NCBI RefSeq assembly: GCF_001905095.1
Contig: NZ_LWLS01000024.1
Coordinates: 195,260-228,205, forward strand
DNA length: 32,946 bases
Reading direction: 5' to 3'
Origin: Micromonospora sp. CB01531
GTDB taxonomy: Bacteria; Actinomycetota; Actinomycetes; Mycobacteriales; Micromonosporaceae
In this document: positions 26,808 to 32,946 of the stretch, one piece after another
Numbering within the stretch: position 1 is the first letter of the stretch
How the letters are laid out: every line of letters starts with the position of its first letter
The notes under the pieces: model-generated
Seen by the model: only the letters and a program-made list of their open reading frames with translations
What the model was told of the DNA's origin: nothing
The model's database searches: none
Made by a program: the position numbers and the translations under genes

Positions 26808-27782
26808 TCAGCCGTGGTCGCCGCGCACCCGCTGCCGAGCGGCGAGGAACGCGCCGACCGCATCGCTCGAGTGGTACTGCCACGGCCACTCCGTCACGAG
26901 GTCGCCGATCACCTCGAACTGCGCCACCGCCGAGGGGAAGTCACCGGCCATGGCGAAGCCCATCGCGAACAGGTTGTGCACGACCGGCCAACCCGGCCGA
27001 CGCTGGTAGTCGGGATGCCGTACCGACTGGTCGGCTGCGGCATTGAGCTCAGCCACCACCGCCGCCGCACCGATGTAGTCGGCGTCCTCCCCCACCGGAA
27101 GATCGAGCCACATCTCCAGGTGCGCGATCGGGACGAGCTGTCCCAGCGCGGACCCCGCGGGAGCCTTCACCGCCGCACTCCGGGCGAACTCGAACATCTC
27201 CTCGTGGCTGCCGAACCACTTCCGGCACCGATACTGCAGCATGTGCTCGTGGGCGATCCGGTGCCACGGATGCCGGTCGGTCACCGCGTCAAAGCGTCGT
27301 TGCGCCTCGTCCCGGTCGACCTGCCGGCCACGCGCCGACGTGACGAGGAAGGTGCGGGCCGTGGTGTCGTCCCGGTCCCGGTCGGCCACCTCGTCGAGGC
27401 AGTTCTCGGCGAGCGTGAGTCGCTTCCGGAACTCCCGGAACTGCTCCTGCCGGGTCTGGGACGCCCGGGCGCCACCCCGCGCCTCCCACGCCCAATAGAC
27501 CGCGTGCACGCCACGCACCAGCAGCGGAAGGGTCGAACGCGGCTCGGCGTCGATCCACTCACCGATCCAGTCCTGCACGCCGGACACGTCCCCCGCGACA
27601 CCCAGGTAGTACGCGTGGTCGTCCGGGTCGGTGATCGGGGTGAGCAGATCCCGGGCGGTGGGCCAGTCCCGCTGCTGCAACGCAGCGCGGAGCGCGGCGG
27701 CGGTCGGATCGCCCATGGCCGGGTCGATCGACAGCGTGGCGGCGGTGGCAGACTGCCTCGCCCTGCGCCGGAATGGCCACAT
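26808..27782 (-). CDS. Uncharacterised helical-repeat (TPR-like) protein
   Basis: A 324-residue soluble protein I cannot assign to a named family. It begins MWPFRRRARQ, has no signal peptide, and is rich in paired helices such as LRAALQQRDWPTARDLLTP, FREFRKRLTLAENCLDEVAD and FARSAAVKAPAGSALG, which suggests a TPR-like solenoid. The stretch HEHMLQYRCRKWFGSHEEMF is distinctive and recalls actinobacterial hypothetical proteins. A strong GGGGGAAGGAAC ribosome site precedes the ATG at 27782. It stands alone between the mosaic protein and the FUSC gene, 94 bases upstream of the latter on the same strand. Its function is unknown. Confidence 0.75.
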   Translation of the reverse strand: MWPFRRRARQSATAATLSIDPAMGDPTAAALRAALQQRDWPTARDLLTPITDPDDHAYYLGVAGDVSGVQDWIGEWIDAEPRSTLPLLVRGVHAVYWAWEARGGARASQTRQEQFREFRKRLTLAENCLDEVADRDRDDTTARTFLVTSARGRQVDRDEAQRRFDAVTDRHPWHRIAHEHMLQYRCRKWFGSHEEMFEFARSAAVKAPAGSALGQLVPIAHLEMWLDLPVGEDADYIGAAAVVAELNAAADQSVRHPDYQRRPGWPVVHNLFAMGFAMAGDFPSAVAQFEVIGDLVTEWPWQYHSSDAVGAFLAARQRVRGDHG

Positions 27783-27876
27783 GTCCCCGTTCCTTCCCCC
27801 GTGATCTCGCGCAGATCATAGGGGCCTTGGTGATCCACCGGAAGCGGCGCTGTCGATCGAGAGCCCTGCCGACGGG

Positions 27877-27910
27877 CCGGGCCCGCGCCGGGTGATCGGC
27901 GCGGGCCCGG
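27877..27910 (-). terminator. Stem-loop terminator of the large mosaic protein gene
   Basis: A perfect 13-bp inverted repeat (27877-27889 with 27898-27910) with an 8-base loop starts 17 bases after the minus-strand stop codon at 27928. Confidence 0.85.
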
Positions 27911-27927
27911 GTGATCTCAGTTGTCGG

Positions 27928-30900
27928 TCAGCACTTGGTGGGTCGGAGGGTGAAGTCGACGGTCACCGTCTTGCCTGCCTTGATGTTCGTCTTCTGGGTC
28001 TGCGGGATCCACCCGTCCCGGGCAGCGATCACCTCGATCGGGTTGGCGCCCGACGGCGCCCAGATGGCGTACTTGCCGTTGGCGTCGGCCTCCAAGGTGA
28101 ACGTCCAGCCAGCCTTGCCGTTGATCTGGATGGTGGTCCCGCGCAGGGCGGTACTCTTGCCCTGGCAGTCGACGCCGGTGACGGTGCCGGTCACTTTGCC
28201 CCAGTCCTTGGGCGGCTGGACCACCATCGTCACGTCGATCGGCGCCACCGGGTACGGGGTGTCGGACTTGACCCCGAGCTGCGCGGTGTAGGTGCCGGGC
28301 TGACCCACACCCGCCGCCGAAGTGGCGTCGAGCGTGGCGGTAACCGTGACGCTCTGTCCGGGCTGCAGCGTCGCCGTGGTGGGGGACGCGGACAGCCACG
28401 GCACGTCGGTGACGGTGGCGCACTGGTCGAAGCCGGGCAGCATCTCGCTTTCCGGCGTCGGGGTGAACCCGCCGGTCGAGCCACCGACCTTCACGAACCC
28501 GCACGCCGCCCCGGCCCGGTAGCGGGCGTAGTTGGCGTTGGGCAGCGCCGACCAGGAGTTGGCCGCCGGGTCGTACGCCCAGCCCTGGTTGGTGACGACG
28601 GTGGAGTTGTTGATGACACCGGTGGACAGCAGCAGCAGGCCGTTGGCGGTGTCCGCGGCCACGCCCCAGAAGTCGACCGGCAGGTCGGCCAGCTGGGTCC
28701 AGGTGTCGTTGCCCGGGTTGTAGCCGTAGGTGCTCTTCAGGGTCGTCGGCCCGTTACCGCCGGCGCAGTAGACCGTGCCGTTGATCCCGCCGCAGCCCTG
28801 CCAGGCGACGGCGACCGGGTACGGCGCGACGGTGGTGAACGAGTCGGCTCCCGGGTTGTACCGGACGACCGCGTTGGACTTGGTGCAGTTGCCGTCCGTG
28901 CACCCGCCGACCAGGTAGATCTGACCGTCGGAAACCGCGATGCCGGGGGCTGCCCTCGGCGCCGGGTTGACCGAAGCCCGGGTCTGCCAGGCGTTGGTGG
29001 CGGGGTCGTAGGCGTACACCTTGCTGGACGTGTTACCGGCCGTGTCCCAGCCGCCGAACACGTACAGCTTGCCGTCGGCGAACGCCGCCGACGGCTTCTC
29101 CAGCGCCGCAGGCAGGTCCGCGATCCGGGTCCACACGTTCGTGGCCGGGTCGTAGACGTAGCTGTTGGCGAGGTTGTTGAGGCCGTCCGTGCCGCCGACC
29201 GAGTACGCCTTGCCGTCGAACGCGGCCACGGCGTTGTCCATGATCGCGATCGGGTACTTGGCCGTGTCGACCCACGGTGGCGCGTAGGGGGACGGCGCGA
29301 CCGGCTCACCGGCCTTGTTGTCGCCCAGCCAGCCGATCGACGTGCCGCTGCCCTTGACCAGGTTGTTCTGCAGGGGCGCGCCGCGCGGTCCGAGGATCTC
29401 GAAGCCGCCACGCCGCTCGGACAGGTCCACGCTGGCCGGCGCGTCGCCGGTGTTGGTGATCTTCGTGGTCACCGTCGTCTTCTGACCGAGCGTCTGGGTG
29501 CCGGTCAGCGACGGCGGGGTGATGGTCAACCGGCCGGCCTTGAGCGAGAAGTCGGCTCGGGTGCTCTGGTCGGCCGCGACGTTCACGGTGGAGGTGACCG
29601 ACCCGTAGTTGCTCTTCGCCGCCGTGAACGGGTGCGCCCCGGTCAGCGTGGAGAACATCCAGTAGAAGCCGTCGCCGAGGTTGCCGTCGTCCGGCGTCGC
29701 CGCGGTGGTGGCCTTCTCGGCCGGCTTGTCCACGCTGGTCACCGTGGCGCCGTTCAGACCTTCCGAGATGTTGTTGTCTAGGACCTGGCCGAGCACGAGT
29801 CCGCCGGGGATCGGGTCGCAGCCCCGGTTCACGACGGAGACGTTGTCGACCTCCCACCACCAGGCCCAGCTGCCCTGGTAGTGGAACCGGACCAGCACGC
29901 CGGCCTTGCCACCGGCCTGCGGGATCGCAACCTCCTCGAGTACCGGACCGCGCCGGCTGGTGGTGGTCCAGTTCGCCGCGGTCGCCCAGGTCGTGCCGCC
30001 GTCGACGCTGAACTCCACGTTGGCGAACCCGTTGAGCGCCCGGTAGTCGCTGTTGAACCGCAGCACCGGCGACGGCACGGCGGTCAGGTCCAGCGGCGGG
30101 GTGATCAGCTCGGTGTTGATGGTGGTGCCGGAGCCGGCCGCGTCGCTGTCCGCGATCGCGTACTTGCCGGTGCCGCCGGTGAGGTTGCCCCGGTTCTTCG
30201 GGTCGTTGAACACCCAGCCGCCGCTGGTGGTGTGGTTCACCACGTTCCAGCCCTGCGGGGTCGTCCCGGACTCGAACGACTCGGTGAACAGCGGGGTGCT
30301 GTAGTTGAACTGGTAGCCGGCGGCGGTGCAGCTGTTCTCGACGGCCAGGTCGAAGTTCTTCACCTGGTCGCCGCCCCCGACGGTGAGCTGCGCGCTGCCC
30401 TGCTGGTACGCCGGGTACATCGCCTTGACGGTCAGCCCGTACTCGCCTGCGGGCAGGTCGACGGAGTACGCGCCGGTGACGGGGTTGGTGAACACCGGTC
30501 CGCCCGGCTTGCCGGCCACGTCGATCCGTGCGTACAACGGCCAGCCGTGCCCGGAGCCGTCCTTCACCACCCCGGAGACCTTGCGCGCCGGCACGGCGTC
30601 GAGGGTGAAGTTGACCGTGACCGTGCCGCCGTCGGTGACGGTGACCGTCTGGGTCTTCGGCGCGTAGCCGAACGCCGACGCCGTCACCTCGTGCTGCCCG
30701 GCCGGCAGGGTCAGCTTGTAGCTGCCCTGGTCGTCGGTGACGGTGCCGCCGCCGCCGACGCGCACCGCAGCACCGGCGATCGGCGCGCCACCGGACTTGG
30801 TGACCTTGCCGTTGACCTCGCCGCGCGGCCCGGCGACGCAGTTGGGGAACTTCATCGCGCCGACCCGGGTCTGCCACGTGGCGGAGCTGGTCGTGGTCAG

Positions 30901-32493
30901 GTACTCGGAGGTGAACCAGAAGGTGCAGCCGTCGGTCGGGTCCACCGACATCGAGCTGTAGTCACCCCAGCGGGCCGCCGAGTGGGTCTGCGCTCCGGTG
31001 CCGGCGATCAGCGTGCGTTCGCTCTGCCCGAGCTGGCCGAGCGGGTCGCCGGAGAGCCGGCCGGCCATCCGGATGGACGGGAACGAGTTGCTGCTCGACG
31101 CCGAGTAGCCGAAGGCGATGTTGCCGGAGACGTCGATCGCGCCGCTGGCCATCCAGCGGTGCTCGGCGTCGGGGGCGTAGGTGCCCTGCTGGTTGATCCG
31201 CCAGTTGGTGGGCGAGGTGCTCTGCAGCTCGTACCAGCGCACGCCGGCGTGGTCGGTGCCGTCAGCGTCGACCGTGTGGTTCAGCACGATTGAGGCGTGG
31301 TCGCCGAAGTTGCGGTACGCGGCCCGGTACATCAACCGGTCGGCGATGGCGTCCAGCCGCGCCGAGGTGCCCTGCTGGGGGACGCAGGTGCGGGCGTAGT
31401 TGCACATGTTCGAGTCGAACGGTGCGGTCTCCAGGAAGCGGCTCGGCGCGAGGTTGTTGCCGAACGTGGAGTTCGCGGGATTGGCCCAGTCGACCTTGAA
31501 GTCCCACATCAGCAGCCGGTCGGTGGGCGAGACGCCCCAGGCGTCGTCGTCGAACATGACGAACGGGTTCGGTGCCCCGGCGGGCGGGGCGAGGCCTTCG
31601 GCGTCGGCGGGCAGCAGTCCGCCGAAGTCCGGTCCGAGGTGGAAGTAGACCATCCGGGCCGGCTGGCCGGTGAGCATCTTCTCCCGCTCGAACGCCACCG
31701 CGCCGGCGCCGACGAACGACGGCGCGAACTCGTTGGTCGTCATGTAGTAGGCGTCCGGCCAGATCCCGTACTTCGGGTAGTCGTTCATCCGGGTCTGGTG
31801 GTAGAGGAAGTCGTAGCGGAAGTAGGCGCCGGTCGGGTCCGGGGTCTGGGAGATCGCCATGCACTGGTGATTGCCGGCCGTCCCGCCGGGCAGGGCGAAC
31901 TGGGTGACCATCCACCGGTCGGCGGTCTCGTCGTAGAGGACGATGGGGTCGCCGTCGTTGCGGGTCTCGCACGGTCCGCCGAAGCCGGACCAAATCGCGT
32001 TGGCCGGCAGCGGACCGAGCAGCAGGCTGCCGGTCTTGCTGTAGACGGCGTAGTGCAGGTTCACCATCTGCACGTAGTGGTTGGGCCCCACGTCGCCGTT
32101 GGTGTCCGGCGGCAGGACGCCGTCGATGTTGCCGACGCCCTCGAAGTTCGCGGTGAACTCAGGCACCTGGCTGGCGGTGAAGCCGCGCTGCACGGCGTCG
32201 CTTCCGGCCTTGGCGGACGCGTCCGCCGCCTGGCGGTTCAGCGATCGAGCCGGCTGTTCGGCAATTTTCGAGCCTTGTCCGCTCTTGCTTTTCGGGGCGA
32301 TGTCGCGCAGTTTCCGAGAAACGTCGTTTTTGGCGGCTTGACGCACCTCGGCCTTTGCCGCTGCGGCTGCGGGCGCGGCGGGTTCCGGGTCGACGGGTCG
32401 GGCGGCCGCGGGTAGTGCACCGAGGAGCAGAGCGGCGACGGCCACGACGGTGACCGGGCCCGCTCTCAGCAATCCTGTTCGCGATTTGCGCAT
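27928..32493 (-). CDS. Large secreted mosaic protein with regulatory-like, jelly-roll and kelch domains
   Basis: The 1521-residue exported protein has a Sec signal (about 1-33). A charged linker is followed by a propeller-like region (about 110-560, with GVLPPDTNGDVGPNHYVQMV, DPIVLYDETADRWMVTQFA and MNDYPKYGIWPDAYYM). Then come two carboxypeptidase-regulatory-like domains (560-735), a jelly roll (745-900, FTESFESGTTPQGW to WWWEVDNVSVV), a third regulatory-like domain, and about five kelch repeats (1090-1330, such as KLYVFGGWDTAGN and VWTRIADLPAALEKPSAAF). A C-terminal beta domain and a last regulatory-like domain end in TKC. The C-terminal half resembles tails of bacillopeptidase F-like S8 proteases, but I see no protease Asp/His/Ser motifs. 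It probably binds surface or substrate. An AGGAGG site (32504-32509) supports the start. Confidence 0.85.
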   Translation of the reverse strand: MRKSRTGLLRAGPVTVVAVAALLLGALPAAARPVDPEPAAPAAAAAKAEVRQAAKNDVSRKLRDIAPKSKSGQGSKIAEQPARSLNRQAADASAKAGSDAVQRGFTASQVPEFTANFEGVGNIDGVLPPDTNGDVGPNHYVQMVNLHYAVYSKTGSLLLGPLPANAIWSGFGGPCETRNDGDPIVLYDETADRWMVTQFALPGGTAGNHQCMAISQTPDPTGAYFRYDFLYHQTRMNDYPKYGIWPDAYYMTTNEFAPSFVGAGAVAFEREKMLTGQPARMVYFHLGPDFGGLLPADAEGLAPPAGAPNPFVMFDDDAWGVSPTDRLLMWDFKVDWANPANSTFGNNLAPSRFLETAPFDSNMCNYARTCVPQQGTSARLDAIADRLMYRAAYRNFGDHASIVLNHTVDADGTDHAGVRWYELQSTSPTNWRINQQGTYAPDAEHRWMASGAIDVSGNIAFGYSASSSNSFPSIRMAGRLSGDPLGQLGQSERTLIAGTGAQTHSAARWGDYSSMSVDPTDGCTFWFTSEYLTTTSSATWQTRVGAMKFPNCVAGPRGEVNGKVTKSGGAPIAGAAVRVGGGGTVTDDQGSYKLTLPAGQHEVTASAFGYAPKTQTVTVTDGGTVTVNFTLDAVPARKVSGVVKDGSGHGWPLYARIDVAGKPGGPVFTNPVTGAYSVDLPAGEYGLTVKAMYPAYQQGSAQLTVGGGDQVKNFDLAVENSCTAAGYQFNYSTPLFTESFESGTTPQGWNVVNHTTSGGWVFNDPKNRGNLTGGTGKYAIADSDAAGSGTTINTELITPPLDLTAVPSPVLRFNSDYRALNGFANVEFSVDGGTTWATAANWTTTSRRGPVLEEVAIPQAGGKAGVLVRFHYQGSWAWWWEVDNVSVVNRGCDPIPGGLVLGQVLDNNISEGLNGATVTSVDKPAEKATTAATPDDGNLGDGFYWMFSTLTGAHPFTAAKSNYGSVTSTVNVAADQSTRADFSLKAGRLTITPPSLTGTQTLGQKTTVTTKITNTGDAPASVDLSERRGGFEILGPRGAPLQNNLVKGSGTSIGWLGDNKAGEPVAPSPYAPPWVDTAKYPIAIMDNAVAAFDGKAYSVGGTDGLNNLANSYVYDPATNVWTRIADLPAALEKPSAAFADGKLYVFGGWDTAGNTSSKVYAYDPATNAWQTRASVNPAPRAAPGIAVSDGQIYLVGGCTDGNCTKSNAVVRYNPGADSFTTVAPYPVAVAWQGCGGINGTVYCAGGNGPTTLKSTYGYNPGNDTWTQLADLPVDFWGVAADTANGLLLLSTGVINNSTVVTNQGWAYDPAANSWSALPNANYARYRAGAACGFVKVGGSTGGFTPTPESEMLPGFDQCATVTDVPWLSASPTTATLQPGQSVTVTATLDATSAAGVGQPGTYTAQLGVKSDTPYPVAPIDVTMVVQPPKDWGKVTGTVTGVDCQGKSTALRGTTIQINGKAGWTFTLEADANGKYAIWAPSGANPIEVIAARDGWIPQTQKTNIKAGKTVTVDFTLRPTKC

Positions 32494-32725
32494 CGGGCGA
32501 CGACCTCCTAGCTGGCGGTGGCCAACGGTGGCTGACCACCGAGGGTGCAGGACTGGAAACCGCAGGTAGGCGGCATCCCGCGATCATCGTCGATGCACTT
32601 CGATCTCCTCTCAAGCACAAAGGCTGGGCAGTAATAGGGCAAAATCGGTCCAATATCGAGCTTTATTTTTCGGCGACAAAAGTTTTGATATTGACCTGCG
32701 TTGTGCAAGTTGCTTTCCTACTCCC
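32494..32725. promoter_or_regulatory. Divergent promoter region with inverted repeat
   Basis: The 232 bases separate the mosaic protein gene from a plus-strand gene. The stretch 32640-32700 is unusually poor in GC for this genome and probably holds promoters. CAATATC (32651-32657) and GATATTG (32687-32693) form a 7-bp inverted repeat with a 29-base spacer, possibly a regulator site. Short minus-strand frames here lack coding character. Confidence 0.45.
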
Positions 32726-32946
32726 ATGAGCACTCCTGCGGGAGATTTCGACGAGCAGCCGGTCATACTCTGCGTGACCGCCAGCCGCAGCAAGCGAGCG
32801 CAAGTCGCTCGGCTCATGAGCGGCCACGGGGTCGTACTGATGTTTCCTGACCTCCAGACGGTCCGCGCCGTACTGTTCGACGACACGGCCGCCTCCGCCG
32901 CCCCCGCGACCGGCAGTGGCGTCCCTGATAGTGGTGTAACGCGGTT
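32726..32946 (+). CDS. N-terminal fragment of an unknown protein, possibly a regulator
   Basis: From the ATG at 32726 the frame stays open to the window edge (73 complete codons, no stop). It starts MSTPAGDFDEQPVILCVTAS and continues RSKRAQVARLMSGHGVVLMF. The beginning looks like a small alpha/beta receiver-type fold, with an Ala/Ser/Gly-rich linker after residue 55, as in some LuxR-type regulators, but no DNA-binding domain is inside the window. It is divergent from the large secreted protein gene and could control it. There is no clear ribosome site. Confidence 0.5.
   Translation, partial: MSTPAGDFDEQPVILCVTASRSKRAQVARLMSGHGVVLMFPDLQTVRAVLFDDTAASAAPATGSGVPDSGVTR

Noticed and set aside
32508..32886. 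Small minus-strand frames in the right-hand divergent region
   Set aside because: They overlap the promoter region and the start of the plus-strand gene and lack ribosome sites or domain features.

Overview
The window looks like chromosome of a high-GC actinomycete, most plausibly from the Micromonosporaceae, though the genus is inferred from gene content and codon use and was not tested. Support comes from the very high G+C, GTG starts, Tat and Sec secreted proteins with PKD and CBM domains, a SARP-type regulator, a furA-katG pair with an actinobacterial-type promoter, and long perfect stem-loop terminators without U-tracts. I see no rRNA, tRNA, CRISPR array or insertion sequence.

Layout, left to right. 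(1) 1-4351: a secreted gamma-glutamyltransferase on the minus strand, divergent from a translationally coupled alpha/beta-hydrolase and cytochrome P450 pair. (2) 4738-13157: four exported proteins on the plus strand. They are a sugar-dehydrogenase-type propeller with a PKD domain, a Tat-exported xylose-isomerase-like TIM barrel, a large ThuA/propeller/PKD/CBM6/PKD fusion behind a perfect LacI-type palindrome, and a second exported TIM barrel with an extra N-terminal domain. Together they suggest an extracellular route that oxidises a carbohydrate or glycoside and then processes the keto product. (3) 13208-17860: an NmrA-like oxidoreductase divergent from an AraC/cupin regulator, then the furA-katG operon, which reads from an apparently leaderless promoter.

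(4) 17938-25543 is the most unusual part. A 66-residue precursor-like peptide has a leader ending in an AxA site and a core with eight cysteines. Downstream on the same strand, after a strong hairpin, come a MauD/TlpA-like membrane-anchored thioredoxin, an ABC exporter with fused ATPase, an S26 signal peptidase (these three linked by ATGA overlaps) and a tandem YCII protein. Divergently placed are a 932-residue AfsR/SARP regulator and a MauE-like membrane protein whose reading frame is broken by one base. The set resembles the MauD/MauE disulfide machinery that matures the cysteine-rich methylamine dehydrogenase light chain, but here it sits with a small peptide, an exporter and a peptidase. 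I read it as a candidate dedicated system for making and exporting a disulfide-rich peptide.

(5) 25550-32946: a FUSC-type membrane protein, a helical-repeat protein of unknown function, a 1521-residue secreted mosaic protein (propeller-like N-terminus, carboxypeptidase-regulatory-like domains, jelly roll, kelch repeats), and the 5' end of a divergent gene, possibly a regulator, cut by the window edge.
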